A stretch of DNA of 64,000 nt from Theropithecus gelada. Lineage: Eukaryota > Chordata > Mammalia > Primates > Cercopithecidae. Below, piece after piece: positions 45,471 to 58,324 of this stretch. The translations under genes and the position numbers were made by a program. Numbering within the stretch: position 1 is the stretch's first letter; every line of letters begins with the position of its first letter. The stretch spans positions 161,995,427 to 162,059,426 of the forward strand of contig NC_037673.1 in the NCBI RefSeq assembly GCF_003255815.1, written 5' to 3'. The notes beneath the pieces were generated by a model. It ran no database searches. It was not told the origin of the DNA and worked only from the letters and a program-made list of their open reading frames with translations.

Positions 45471-46327
45471 TGTATTCATTAGGTAAAAGTGGAGTATTCA
45501 ATCACTTGCTTTTTTCCTCCGAATTTGCTAATATGTATTGGATATTCTTCTAGAAATACTTTTGTCCTTCAGCAAGAACAGAGACTTGGAAAAGGGTATG
45601 AAGAGAGAAGCCTCATTACTCTATTATGAATTACACCTAAATCAGATTGGCTGGAAAACAAATGACCGGTTTGCATTCAACTGCTGTTGAACATTCCAAT
45701 GATAGTTGGCTTCTTTGTATGGAATTCAGTACCGCTTCTGTGAAAACTGTGTACAACCCCAAACAGTCAATTCTAAATCTTGTTCATAGTGTTATTAAGT
45801 TGCATTATTGTAAGCTTCGTTTCAATTATTAAGAACTATCAATAGGCTTATTAAAATACTCATTCTGTTAAAATGATCCAGTACTGTTATTGTAAGAGAA
45901 GACCAGCCACCACCTTATTCTAAAATTTCCTAGTGAGAAAATTGTTTAGAATCTTACGTCATCATTATCTTACTCCTCTAAAATAAAATTTCCACGTGAA
46001 ATCCATTTCCTTACCTATAGATACGATCTGGCACAGTGGTATGGTGTAGTCATTAAAGGTAGGCTTATTTTTCAATATTGCTGAAACTAAAAGCGTTTTG
46101 TATGTTCACTGCATTCTTGAAAATCTTAGATAAAAAAGAACTAACATTAGTAGGTTTATGGTTTACAATGTGCTTTCATATTATTTTCTCTTTTAATAAA
46201 GAGAATTTGGAAAAACATGAGCTAGATGTCAGCATTCCTCCCGGGCATTTCAAGAAATATTTTTATTCTTTTGCTAAACTTTTACTGAGCACTTACAAGA
46301 TTCGAAACCCCATGATACAAGGTTTAA
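45471..46327. other. Intergenic DNA, no recognised feature
   Basis: No repeat recognised. Several short frames (for example 45647-45832 and 46078-46335, plus strand) show no domain. Confidence 0.35.
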
Positions 46328-46522
46328 TCCAGTGATTCTTAACCTTGGCTGTATATTGTAATCACCTGGAGAGGTTTAAAAAACAAAGCAAAACAAAACA
46401 AAACCGGATGCCAAGGCCACAGCACAAACCAATTATATTAAAATATTGGGGATCAGAATCTCAGCATTGATAGTTTATTCAAATTTTCCAGGCAATTCTA
46501 TCATGTAGCCAAGGTCAAGAAT
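46328..46522 (+). mobile_element. MER5A-like hAT-Charlie DNA transposon, plus strand
   Basis: Starts ccagtgattcttaaccttgg, then gtaatcacctggagaggttt and gatcagaatctcagcattga, and ends near ggtcaagaattagta. This is the non-autonomous MER5A layout with imperfect terminal inverted repeats. A CAAAA simple expansion interrupts it near 46385. Confidence 0.75.
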
Positions 46523-47299
46523 TAGTAATTTTCAACATAAAAGCATAATATAAAGACAAAGACAATTTAATCAGCAGTTAAATGTTATACTCAAACATAA
46601 ATTTAGACTGGAGTAATTAGAAATAGAGTTAAATGCATTTTTATTACACTTACAGTATAAGATCATATTTTGTTTGCTAAAATCTATAAAGTTATCTTTG
46701 CACTGCTCTTCACATCTAGAAAAATATTGAATAGGTAGGTAGGTAGGTAGGTAGATAACACTAATACAAGCACGATACCTTGAGATCTGTCTACTACTTT
46801 GTGTATCAAAACAAAGGAATCTAAATATCAAAATCCATGAAAGATATAAATCTTTACTATATGATTCCTTTAAAAGTCAGCTCAGAGGTCCATATTGCGT
46901 ATCACAAAGAACGATACTCATTCTCTTTGCCTAAATCTGTCCACTCCTACAACTGCTAATGAGCTCTTTCTTTTCCGGAGGAATGGTCTCATCATGTCTC
47001 TATACTCAACTGCACCTTTCTCTAAGCAATGCTCCACCCCCGTATCAACATCATGAGGTCACTGTCATCACACAGCTCCAAAAATCTAATGATTTTCTTG
47101 CCCTTACTAATTTTGGTTATGATTAAAATGAATCCCTTTGGGATTTGGGTGAATTAGACACTTCGTGATGTGTGTAATTGACTGATGGTAAGACAGAAGA
47201 CAGTTTGATAATGATAACTGAGAAGATCTATAGAAAGGAGTGAGAAGGAAGGGAGGAAGAAAAGGATGAAAAATGGAGGGAGGGGGAAGTTAGATAAAC
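46523..47299. other. Intergenic DNA with (AGGT)n microsatellite
   Basis: (AGGT)n spans about 46733-46754. Bases 47224-47290 are purine-rich (aggaagggaggaagaaaagg). Nothing else recognised. Confidence 0.5.
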
Positions 47300-47540
47300 T
47301 AAACTTAAGTCCCTCTCCGCTCAAAACCAGCAATTGCTTTCCTTCAAATCACAATAAATCCCAGCCTGTATCACTGCCCACGAAACTGCAGAGATGTGGC
47401 TCTGCCTACACCTCCTTACTCTGCTTTTCCTTGCTACTTCTACTCTGGCCACCCTGGCCTCATTTCTTGAGCATGCTAAACTTATTGCCTCAAGGGCTGT
47501 GCATTTACTATTCCTTTTGTCTAGACTGGCGCTTGCCCAC
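47300..47540 (+). mobile_element. L2, plus strand, left part
   Basis: Sense L2 body: cctgtatcactgcccacgaa, tctactctggccaccctggc, aagggctgtgcatttactat. The element is broken by a MER20 and resumes near 47800. Confidence 0.65.
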
Positions 47541-47700
47541 ATTTGGCAATATGTGCAGAAATTTTTGATTGTCACAGCTAGAAACATGTTGCTAGCATCT
47601 AGTAGGTAGAGGCTGAGAAGGTTGGTAAATATGCTACAATGCCTGGATCAGCCCCACCCAACAAGAAGTTATCTGTCTTCAAATGTTAGGAGTATAGAGG
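47541..47700 (+). mobile_element. MER20-like hAT-Charlie DNA transposon inserted in L2, plus strand
   Basis: catttggcaatatgtgcaga, tttttgattgtcacagctag, gctagcatctagtaggtaga and caatgcctggatcagcccca match MER20 in order. The left inverted repeat is missing or merged into the L2. Confidence 0.75.
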
Positions 47701-47747
47701 ATGAGAAATTCTAGTCTAAACCTCTTTTTCCAGATCCCTTCTGCTTC

Positions 47748-47772
47748 TGCTTTTTTTTTTTTGGGGGGGGGG
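47748..47772 (+). repeat. Abutting T and G homopolymers
   Basis: A run of about 13 T is followed directly by about 10 G, then gtagggga. The strong strand asymmetry is a likely sequencing and replication slippage site. Confidence 0.85.
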
Positions 47773-47799
47773 TAGGGGAGGGCTCCTTAAATGTAACTT

Positions 47800-47905
47800 G
47801 CATAAGAAGGTATTTCCAGATTGCCTTATCTAAAATAATAGTCACTATCACACTGTCTCTATCCTGTTATGCTGCTTTCTGTTTATTTTATGGCACTTAT
47901 AAATG
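47800..47905 (+). mobile_element. L2, plus strand, right part
   Basis: atttccagattgccttatct, aaaataatagtcactatcac and tattttatggcacttataaa are the L2 consensus downstream of the segment at 47300. Confidence 0.6.
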
Positions 47906-48059
47906 TAGTGTTATTGATGTTAAAATGGACAGATGCATAAGACAAATGAAAAAGTATGTTCCTACTAAATGTTCAGCAAGTTCCAAGACGAATCGTACTT
48001 TCAGTAATATTAAATGATAGGAAAAAATTACCATGTATTTCAAGACTGAAGAAACACGA

Positions 48060-48175
48060 AGTTATCCAGACTTTACAAAGAAAACTGAGGCTTCAAGAGG
48101 ATAAGGAACTTGCCCAAGATCACATAGCTCTTAAGTGGCAGAGGTAGACAGCTGATGGTTAGATTTCCTCTGTGA
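48060..48175 (-). mobile_element. MIR, minus strand
   Basis: actttacaaagaaaactgag, ggataaggaacttgcccaag and cacatagctcttaagtggca follow the MIR complement closely. Confidence 0.8.
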
Positions 48176-48920
48176 AGTCTTTTTGGTGGGTTAGGTTGGG
48201 GCTGGGAATAGGATGATAAAGAGGCTTCAAGGATACAAAGAAAATAAAAATAAAGGGAAGAAAATGAAGAGAGAAAGCATACAATCCAAATAAAGCAATA
48301 TCATACAACAAACAATTTCCCATACTCTAGGGCATAGCATTTAGCTCATCTGTAAGAAGCACAAACTACTAGTATTGGTCAAGATGTAAAATAGCAAGGT
48401 CATTTGACACAACTACACTAAAGCAATCATAACACTTAAACCGTGAAACGCCCTGCTGTAAAACACAGCCAACATTCTACCACACTGCTAAGTATCCCCC
48501 CTGGACTAATTATTTTTAAAAGTTAGACAGAAAACCGTTATAGTTTTAGGCACTCTTGTCGACCTAGAAGTGAATAAAGCACGTTTCTGCCAACCAGAGG
48601 ATGTGGTTTAAGGTGCCTGGCACTCTTTTTCTTTTTACTCATTTGATGATGTTTTCATTATGTACCAAGCCGAAGAGCTCAGTGTAACAGTACGCGGCGG
48701 CGCTAGGTGGAATAGATGTACCGTAATGGATGGTGTTGCAGATACCGTACTATAAATGATACACAAATGTACTTTCTTATTAAAGTCACAAAAGAAGGGG
48801 ACAGACTTAAACATTCCTAGATTTGCTGTAAAGTAAAATATAAGTTTTGGAAGTAGAAATTGAACCCTTTAATTTATACAACTATAGATAAACTGAACAA
48901 TATAACTGGCAGGGCTTCTG
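48176..48920. other. Intergenic DNA with a small CpG-dense patch
   Basis: gtacgcggcggcgctagg (48691-48708) holds four CpGs in an otherwise CpG-poor stretch. No gene or repeat recognised. Confidence 0.4.
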
Positions 48921-48934
48921 AAAGAAACCTCATT

Positions 48935-49256
48935 AGCTGGGCACGGTGGCTCACACCTGTAATCCCAACACCTTCAGAGGCGTAGGCACGTGGATTGCCT
49001 GAGCTCAGGAGTTTGAGACCAGTCTGGCCAACATGGTGAAACCCTGTCTGTACTAAAGTACAAAAAATTAGCCGAGCATGGAGGCGTGCACCTGTAATCC
49101 TAGCTACTCGGGAGGCTGAGGCAAAAGAATTGCTTGAACCCGGGAGGTGCAGGTTGCAGTGAGCTGAGATCGCGCCATTGCACTCCAGCCTGGGCAACAG
49201 AGCAAGACCCTGTCTCAAAAATAAATAACATAAAATAAAAAATAATAATAATAAAA
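48935..49256 (+). mobile_element. AluS-like element, plus strand, with TSD
   Basis: Full-length sense Alu, tail interrupted (aataaataacataaaataaa). aaagaaacctcatt (48921-48934) and aaagaaatctcatt (49257-49270) form the TSD with one mismatch. Confidence 0.95.
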
Positions 49257-49439
49257 AAAGAAATCTCATTGTTAAAAAATCACAAGATGATTTTAGGGTC
49301 TATCTACATGAAATAACCTAACCCTACTTAAAACTAATTAAAATAGTTTTAAAGGAACAAACATCCAGTCGTAAGAACAGATGAATCCCTAGGGGGTGCA
49401 GGCGCAGTACAGAGGGTCTTTAGGCGTGCTCAGGTTTGG

Positions 49440-49660
49440 GAAGATCCTAGCTGGTTTTGAATTCAGGTTCTGCCGGTTACTCACTGTGACCTTGGCTAGT
49501 TCCTCAACTTCTCTGTGCCTCTCGTTTCTTAACAGTAAGGTGGCATTAGAAATGTCAGCTACACAGGATTTTGGTGAGGATTCAACACATTTAAGGCACA
49601 TGAGAGTCATGCTGGCACTTGATAAGCATTCACTAAATCGAGGTATGATTGCTATTGATG
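49440..49660 (+). mobile_element. MIR, plus strand, near complete
   Basis: gattcaggttctgccggtta-type start, actgtgaccttggctagttc, tctctgtgcctctcgtttct, gaggattcaacacatttaag. Frames on both strands here derive from the MIR. Confidence 0.8.
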
Positions 49661-52069
49661 GCTTCCACCCACTACCTTGGGAGCACCTGAAGTGACACAG
49701 TACAGACCATAGACTTTTGGTCATCTTTGCCTGTAGATTTTCTTTCATTTTCTCCCCTTAAAAAATCACCTAAATATGAGTACTGGCCATACATAAACCG
49801 TATAAACCAATATACTTTGCAAAATTAACCCCAAATGCAAATTCTTTCATTTGTCCACCATAGAGTATGCCCCTTCTTTAGACTTGTTTATATACTTGGA
49901 TTGAGAGCAGGATTCTATATATAGTGTGTGTATATATACAAATTGTTATGCTTTTTCCTCCATATACATTCAGTCCTCCCCCTCCTCTGCCTACATACAA
50001 AAGAAAGACCTCAAAAATACACAACAGCTTTTTCTTTTCCTCTGTCAGACGTAAGTTTTGAAGACTTCACAGTTTATTTTGGACAGGTGGGAAAAGACAG
50101 TTTTCTAAAATGCAAACGCTTATAAAACTACCAGTGTCTCCTCTGGCAGCACCAGCTTCAAATGATCTGCCCACTGAGAGCATCTCAGTTTGATACATAC
50201 TATTTCATAAAAGCTGATTCAGGCTTTAGACTCCTACAGGGTCTTCATAAAGTAGGTATAAAATAATAAAAAAATAAAGCTAAAGCTTAAAGATTTAATC
50301 TAAAGGACATTTATTTCTGATCTCACCTCTCTCATTTTAGAAGAGGCATGTTGATTTTTTTCTTCTAAAATATGTTGTGTTTACTTTAGTAAATTTTCTT
50401 CAGATAGGATCCAAAGAAGGAATAGCTTGTTCTAGTTTGATATTTATAATTATACATATGCTTAAGCAAATAAAACATTTAGACCTAAAGTCTCAGTCAA
50501 AGGGTTAGGCATTTTATGTGTTTAGATCTACAGACGGTCCTTAGGGCCATCATTTTCTTTCCAATGCTCTTTGAGTCTGGTAGCCATAACAATAGTGCTG
50601 TTCTACAGTAATGAAGCTATATTTTCTCATAAAATGCAAATGATATTTGTTTAGATCACATATCTATGAAGCAAATATAGTGTAGACTTTGAAAATGGTC
50701 ACAATCAGACATGGAATGTGTTAGGTAGTTAGGTTGGTAATTTCTAAATTTAAAGGACTGAGCAAGAATGTTGTATGTTTTTTAGTTCCTAGAAGAGTGG
50801 GCCTTAGAATTTAGCTACTCGCAATATTATACCAATTATAAATGTTTGCTTTAACAAGACATGACCAAGAAGCATAGACTGTCACAGTGGACTTAGGCTG
50901 CTTACCAAGCATAAATATATTTCTTCCACTTGATTAGGATTTCAGAATTAGAATTGCACATTTTTAGATTAAGCAATAATCTCTTCTAATCTCAAATAAA
51001 ATAGTAGCTTATTGCCTCCCTTTTGCATTTACACCTACTGGTTTTTTAAGGTCATTACTTCTGTTTTTAATTCTACACAGGTTTTTGTATAGCAAAATAG
51101 ATCTGCCTTTTATAGCCTTCCCTGTTTCAGTCTTAAAAGTAAATCTGGACATATTTTTCCTGTGGTGTTTATGATTTCTTGTTTTCATATTTAAAATTGG
51201 TATGCCTAAGATTATTTTCATGCATTAAGAACCTAGGAATCCAGAGTCATTATATTCCAAATGTTTAGCATTTAAAACAATAGCAATTTCTAAAAATCTA
51301 ACCATTCTATCAATTTAAGTGATATGCTTATTGTTTGCTAGTTACTCATATATATATTTGGTTCCAATATCTTTATTTCTATACTGTGAGATCAGTACCC
51401 TTCTGTTTTTTTCTTTTTATTTTTTCCTCCTGGCAGGTTTATATTTCTTGCCTGTCATTTACATTTCTTTCTTTCTATTTTTTCTTTTATTTTGTAAAAA
51501 TATTTTTGAATAACTCTAATTTCTAGTTTTTTGTTTTACTTGAAGTGCATTCCTACAAATTTGCAGTTACATATTAGGAATAAGTCCTAGTTTTCTATAA
51601 CACTATAGGTTACTATAGTTAGCAATAATTTATTGTATATTTTCAAGTAGGTAGAAGAGAGAATTTTGAATGTTCCCAACATAAAGAAATAAAAATGAGG
51701 TGATGAATAGGCTAGTTACCCTGATTTGATTATTATACATTGTATAGATGTACTGAAATATAATACCACATAGATATGTGCAATTATGTGTCAATTTAAA
51801 ATAATAGTTAAAACACATCCTAATATCATATTGTTAGTTCCTACAAATTTGGGGAGGTCTTTTAATTAGAATATTCATTGAATATAAAAATTTTTGTAGG
51901 GAAATATTAAATCTGTGCAATAATAAACCTTTCTATCAAAAAGTAAGGTGTGTTTTCTGTTTATTTGTCTTGTCCTTTGATAGAATTTTAACATTTATGT
52001 GAGCAATATATTTTCATATACCTTTTTAAAGTGTAATTACATAGGATAATTTTATAGAACTTATTTTAA
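49661..52069. other. Long AT-rich intergenic stretch, no recognised feature
   Basis: About 2.4 kb without a recognised repeat. A pyrimidine-rich patch lies at 51400-51490. The short frames here are hydrophobic and translated from T-rich DNA, with no domain. Confidence 0.35.
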
Positions 52070-52450
52070 AATCTACAGAAATTTGTGAAAATATTCTTTG
52101 ATTCTGCTATTGCACAGCTATTAATTTACCTCACAGAAACATTTCCCAGTGTACACAAAGTTATTTGTACAATTATGTTGACTGAAGCACTGTTCGTAAT
52201 ATTAAAAATTGAAAGCAAGTTAAATGTATACCAGTGAGAGGTTGTCTAACACAATAGAGTTCATAATTCTATACAACAAAATGCTTGCATCTATGCAAAA
52301 GATTAAGGTAGATTTTCATGTACTGATGTGAAAGGCTTTCCAAACTACATTACTAAATGAAAACATATAAAATACAGAACAATGTATTTAGTAGGTTAAC
52401 ATCTCTCTAAATTTTGTGTGGCCTTTAAAAGGAAAATTACACTTCACTAT
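52070..52450 (+). mobile_element. Old L1M-type or related LINE 3' region, plus strand
   Basis: Phrases such as gttcgtaatattaaaaattg, aagcaagttaaatgtatacc and tttcatgtactgatgtgaaa follow the sense 3' region of old mammalian L1s. Highly diverged. Confidence 0.55.
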
Positions 52451-52514
52451 GCATAATAATTTTTCTAGAAAGACATAAAGTTATTTTACTCTAAGAATAT
52501 ATAATAATGACTTA

Positions 52515-52765
52515 TTTCATAGGCATTCAGTAGATTTTAGACATTGTTCTAAGTGCCTTCCACATAATAATCTAATCCTTACAGAGAATTACAATTCTCT
52601 CTGATGGCTCATGTGCTGATCAGCAGTTTATAGATGAGGAAACTGGGGTTCTGAGATGGTAAGTAATGTGATCTAGAAAATGTATCGGTGATAAGCAAAA
52701 CAGCTAAGATTCAAATCCAGGAAGATCAGCTTCAGAATCAATATTCTGAACAAATGCCTGTGCTT
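52515..52765 (-). mobile_element. MIR, minus strand, near complete
   Basis: gacattgttctaagtgcctt, tagatgaggaaactggggtt, and gattcaaatccaggaagatc follow the MIR complement. Confidence 0.8.
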
Positions 52766-52787
52766 TCCTTTAGAAGTGCTCATCTTT

Positions 52788-53085
52788 GGCCGGGCGCAGT
52801 GGCTCACGCCTGTAATCCCAGTACTTTGGGAGGCCAAGGTGGGCGGATCATGAGGTCAGGAGATCGAGACCATCCTGGCTAACATGGTGAAACCCTTTCT
52901 CTACTAAAAATACAAAAAATTAGCCGGGCGTGGTGGCGGGCACCTGTAGTCCCAGCTACTCAGGAGCCTGAGGCAGGAGAATGGCATGAACTGGAGCTTG
53001 CAGTGAGCCGAGATCGCACCACTGCACTCCAGCCTGGGCGACAGAGCCAGACTCTGTCTCAAAAAAAAAAAAAAAAAAAAAAAAA
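52788..53085 (+). mobile_element. AluY-like element with internal right-arm deletion, plus strand, perfect TSD
   Basis: Sense AluY (gtgggcggatcatgaggtca) with a 27-base A tail. 'gcatgaactggagcttgcag' lacks the usual cccgggaggcgg stretch, a deletion of about 13 bases. TSD aagtgctcatcttt at 52774-52787 and 53086-53099. Confidence 0.96.
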
Positions 53086-53099
53086 AAGTGCTCATCTTT

Positions 53100-54387
53100 G
53101 TGGGTAAGATCTAAGATGCTGAGTAAGAATCATTTCATTTTGCCTTTTGTAGCTTTTTGCTTTTATATCTACCTTCTGATTGTAATACTTTTTATTGAAA
53201 ATTAAGTTTTATCCAAGTGATCTTTCCATTTTTCTTTATTGTTTTCGAATTCATACAAAACCTAGCAAATGCCATATGAACAAATTTAAGCGTAAAAGAA
53301 TAATGCAGATGTCCACACAGGGAGAATATCTTAGAGAAAATATATCTTTCCCACATGAGGGGACTACTGGCAGTAAACGTCATAAGCGGAGGAACATTGT
53401 GCCAAAGGGTAGTTGGAAATGTAATGGAAGTCTTTTGCTCATGACTCTCTGATCTGAATATATTTTGATCTACTTTTGAATCGATAAGTTAGAGCAATAC
53501 GTTGCAAATCACGAAGGTATGTAAAATATTTGAATTTTTAAACAGAAATATTTGACTGTTCCACAGGATTACTATCCATAGCGTGATTCATAATATTGTC
53601 AGTAGTTTTAATTTATAATTGCCTTCATATAGTGAGGAAGTGATGTAACATTGTAGAATAATGTGTAATGTGTGATATAAATATGAAATGATGGAATGGT
53701 TGGGTCTTTGCATTAAAATAAACTTTATGAGTTACATACTGCTTTAATAGTTTCTGGCTGGTATGAAACAATGCTTTAATTGGGATTGAGCCAAACAAAA
53801 ATAGTACCAATGGCATGGATTCACTTCCAAAAAATCAGTGCTTTTTTCCTGCAAACTATTTATGCATCATTTAGTTTTACAAAGAAAACGTGGGGTATGT
53901 CTCCTATGTAGTCCTTCTGGAGGCTGGTGTGTGTGTGTGTGTGTGTGTGTGTACAGCTGTGTATATAACTGTGGTAATGTACATAACAGTATTTGAAATG
54001 ATAAGTAAGCTGTTATTGCAAATTGCACCCTAAGATTGCAAAGCTGAAGAAGATAGGTGGCAGGATCCCACCACCTAGCTCTAAATATAGGTTCCAGATA
54101 ACACAGAACTTCCTGAGAGGTGAATGGGGTTATAGTGAATGTGGGGAAGGGATGGAAGGGTAGTTATTCCTACAGAAATGTGGGAATGTAGGAAAATAAA
54201 AGGACAGCCCCATGCCAAGCTCACTTTCTTTCTGTGAGTTCTCAAGACTCTGGTCAGATCCAGGTTAAAGGAATGTAAAATTGAATTTTGGATTGAATTT
54301 TTTACTGTCTACACAGGAGAATGTCCTAGAAGTGAAAATGAGTATAAGCTATCCATTGCTGAAAATCAAAGAAAAGGGAAGTACAAT
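53100..54387. other. Intergenic DNA with (GT)13 microsatellite
   Basis: The (GT)n at 53927-53952 is a likely polymorphic marker. Nothing else is recognised. An 85-codon plus-strand frame at 53195-53452 has no domain. Confidence 0.5.
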
Positions 54388-54842
54388 GTTTAATTTTATG
54401 TGTCAACTTTGCCAAGTTGTGGTCCCAAGATAGGTCATCAAACTTTATTCTGAATGTTTTTGTGAGGATGTTTTTGGATGAACTTACCTTAAGTGTGGAC
54501 TTTGAGTGATACAGATTGCCCTCCAGACTGTGGGTGGGCCCTCATCCAATTAGTCAGAGGCCTGAATACAACACAAAGACTGACCTTCCCCTAGCAAGAG
54601 TGAATTCTTCAGTAGATGGCATTTGAACTTGAACTGAAACATTGGCTTTCTCCTAGGTCTCCATTCTGATGGCCTTTAGATGCGTAACTGCTCTTCTCTG
54701 GGTCTCCAGTTTGCCGACCCACCCTGCAAATTTTTGAGTTGTTAGCTTCTAAAATCACATGAGCCAATTCATTAAAATTAATCTCTGCATATATTTGCAC
54801 ATTCTATCAGTTCTGTTTCTCTGTAGAACCCTGATTAATGCA
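54388..54842 (+). mobile_element. LTR-like ancient interspersed repeat, family unresolved
   Basis: A common mammalian block: aattttatgtgtcaactttgc at the start, tgggtgggccctcatccaat in the middle, and ttctctgtagaaccctgatt near the end. I recognise the family pattern but not its name. Confidence 0.55.
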
Positions 54843-57800
54843 GGGGACAAGGCTGCATATTTGAATGCAGTGGTGAGAGAAAAAATAAGGCTGTTTTTTG
54901 CTTGCACCCTAAGAAGTTTGTCCCATTTAAGAAACTGGCTGCACACTAGACAGCCTCTCCTCTTACAATGAAGATCAGAGAATGACACAGAAAGCTGAAG
55001 CAAAGAGAGTGAACTGGATCTCTTGTATTTCTCTTTTGCTTTGGCTCATTCCTTTTTCCTCTCATTTTCCCCTTTCAGGAAGTCTCAGAGTTGGTTCTAT
55101 CCTTTGTGTAAAAGGCCTGAATTGGGCTCATCCCGTTATAGAATCTGTGGCATATTACTATCCAGAAATTCTTTTATGTCAAATAGAAGCAGCTAAACTG
55201 GTATGAAATTGTTGACAGATGAATAGCACCTCACAAGTAAGTGAAGCTTCTCCTCTTTAAACTGAATCTTGCAATTAATAGAGCATTTAAAATGACATGA
55301 TTATTGAATCAACTTTCAGTAGAGTTGTAATCTTCTGCAGTGCACATTCCATCACCCATTTGTATTCATTTACAATGTCATCCAGACCCTATGAAAATAA
55401 ATCACCTTGGATTCAAAATACCAAGGTCTTATATCAATGCACCTTATATTTTAATGCCTCTTGTCTAATGACATGAATACCTTAGACATGCAAATTTATA
55501 ATAGTGTATATACATTTGATGATGGTCTGAAAATAGCTTCATTCTCTTCTCTTTTTTAAATTTTTGATGCCTAAAGTAGAACAAAAAGGAATAATTAGAT
55601 ATAATTGAAAGAAATAGATTTGGTAGTTTATTTATTCTTTGAGGCAATGGTCATTTTTCCTATAACCTACAGAATAAATTCAAAATCTCTTCCATGATCT
55701 GACTAGAACCTGCTTTTTTGTTTTTTTCTACTAAATATCTATTCTCTCCATGAGAGCACTATGGCAGAGAATGCTGTGCTCAATATCAGGTTTCACCTCT
55801 TGTCCTCAGTATACTGCATCTACCAGCCTCCTGCTGTTGAGGGAAATAATACTCCGAGTTTAGGCCAATTGGAGGCAGGTGAAAGTGGTGTAAACCACTT
55901 CTAGATATGACCTTTCTCAATTCTCACACGATCATTCATTGTACTATTATACCTTTGCTTATAATATAAGCTAATTAGATGTAGAGAATCTCGTGAAAGA
56001 TTCTAAGGCCCTTGAACAGGGACAGGTGGAGTAACCACATGGATTATACCTTGATCTCTGAAGGACTGCATGGGATGGAAATCACACAGGGACCCATCTT
56101 AGACTGTGACATGAAAAAGAAATAAGTTTTATGGTGGTAAATTGTTCCGGGTTTGGGTTTACTACAGCAACTAGCATTACTGCTAGTAATATGAATAATC
56201 TAAATTTTAGCTACAGTAAATTATTTTTATACTCTGTCCATGCAGTTACTAATTCCACAGTGCCTTTCCCTGCAATACCCATCTCTGCCAACTGCGTTTC
56301 TTTTCTTTCCTTAAGACTCAATTAAAATTCTTCTATCTCCTTTATACTCATAATAAGAATGTATTATTCCCATGGAATATATTAGTTGTATTATGTCACT
56401 CTTTATGTCCTAGTACATTTAGTTTTATACAGTACCTAATGTATTTCTTCATTTCTCATCAGTTAGTACAATATCTGGCACATATAGATGTGTAAAGTAA
56501 AATAGATATGTCACATGACTCCCGTGGCTCATAGCCAGCCATAAACATATTATTATTTTATAACCTGTAACTATGCTAAATAACCATACTTGTATATGTA
56601 GCTATAAAATATCTTTATTTTAGTGCATTTTAAACCAAAATAGTTAATGGGAATAGTTGATCATTTTGAAAACGGAAGATTATAGTTGTTTAGAACAAAA
56701 ACACTTAAGGAACATATGTTACATACTTAGCTGTTGTAACATACTTTGCAGGCGACTCTTCAGTGAGAAGTTAAGAAGTCTTCACATTTCAGAAATCATT
56801 AACATTTGAAGTTACAGAATCCTGAGGTCAGCAGTAAGTAGACTAAATGGTACCCATGAGGAAGTCAGCACATGTCCCCAAAAGTAAATTTCTTATCCCC
56901 TTATCACAAGAAGCAGCCTATTAAGTAGTTATGGTAGTAAATTTTAAATTCCCCTGAAGAAAAGGTTGACAAAATTGAATTATGAAGAAGAGCAAAGAAG
57001 ATTAAATTACCAGGAGAAGAGCAAAGTCTTGGGAGTAACTTCTCAGCAGCCTTCAGACCCAGAAAGTTTTATTAAGTAGGTAGTAGGAAGGGTACAATAA
57101 GACAACATTGCTAAATTTGCAAATGTTTGGGCTATCTATATGTAACGTCCAACTGGTGTAAACATTGCATAGGAGGATGAAGGCAATTTGTAAAAATTTG
57201 GCATTAGGGAGTGTTAAGACCAGCATATCCTCCATCCTAGAACCATATGGCTATCAAATCTACTTCTGTCATTTCTGAGATGAGCAAACTGAATTGTAGA
57301 GAGGTTAGTTAGAGTCAGAACATCACTTCAGGTTTCAGAATATGAAAATATTTGTAAGTCCTGCACAAACATAAACTGTTATTATTGCAACTCCTCTGAC
57401 TTAAAAAACAAACAAACAAACAATGTTTAGCATAGGATGATGACTTTTAGTATGTCTCTCCATGGTTAAAAGACTCTTTTGTTCAGGATTTAAAAATAAA
57501 TAATAAACAATGTAGACCCAAAGAAGAAAGGCAATCTTATACCCAGGGCCTCATGTCACTCATACATTGTATGTCATTCTGGTCATACTGATAAAACTAG
57601 AGTGTATATTAAAGTTATCAAAATGTTGCTATCTTCAAGCACCTCACAATTAGAGTGCTCATTTAGCAATGATTAATGTGGTAACTTTTTCTAATTGGAA
57701 ATTTGGTAGTTCTTGTGAAACATCATTACTGCCATAGAAAAGCCAAAATAATTAGATTTCAAATATCATACACATTTTTCTTTAATGCAATAAGGGGAAG

Positions 57801-57984
57801 AGGGCAATTGTGATCTGGTTGATATGGTAGTATTCAGCTTACCAATTATTTTATATTTAATCTCCACAGAAACACCTTTATTTTATGAGTACCAGTGATA
57901 CATGAATAGACCGAGGCACACCAAGCTGAAATCTCATGAAGTCATGTAGCTTCAATCTCTTCATCCAAGAATGAATGATTCCAA
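54843..57984. other. Long intergenic stretch with faint repeat traces
   Basis: Weak L2-like sense text near 55666 (cctacagaataaattcaaaa), a possible LTR 3' fragment around 56030-56130, and weak MIR complements near 57260 and 57870. Also (CAAA)n near 57403-57422. No gene recognised. Confidence 0.35.
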
Positions 57985-58324
57985 TTCATTAAATTTATTC
58001 ATTCACACAACAAAACTAGGATGTCTAATGGTGACAACTGCTGGAAACAAAAACAAATAGGGGAGGAGAGAGAATGTCAAGGTATAGGAAGTACAGTTTT
58101 TCATAGGATAGAAAAGGAAAAGCATTGTTTAGAAATGGCATCTGAGCAATCACCCAATCTGGGGGAGAATAGTTTCAGAAAAGGGGACAGCATTGAAAAT
58201 GGCCTGAATTGAGGAGCAGCAGAGTGGTCTGGGGAGGAATTAGCAGGAAATAAAGACAGAGAGCTAATGTAGAGCCAGATTACATAGAGCTTTGTGAACT
58301 ACTATAAAGATTTTACCCTGACTT
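57985..58324 (-). mobile_element. L2, minus strand, right-hand (3') part
   Basis: Antisense L2 starting at the tail (attcattcacacaacaaaac), then gaggagcagcagagtggtct and tacatagagctttgtgaact. It is interrupted by an L1-like tail at 58325. Confidence 0.7.

Noticed and set aside
48874..49269. 131-codon minus-strand frame
   Set aside because: It is the Alu complement, a classic spurious frame (LLPRLECNGAISAHC).
49389..49748. Overlapping 119- and 99-codon frames on both strands
   Set aside because: Both derive from a MIR; neither shows a domain.
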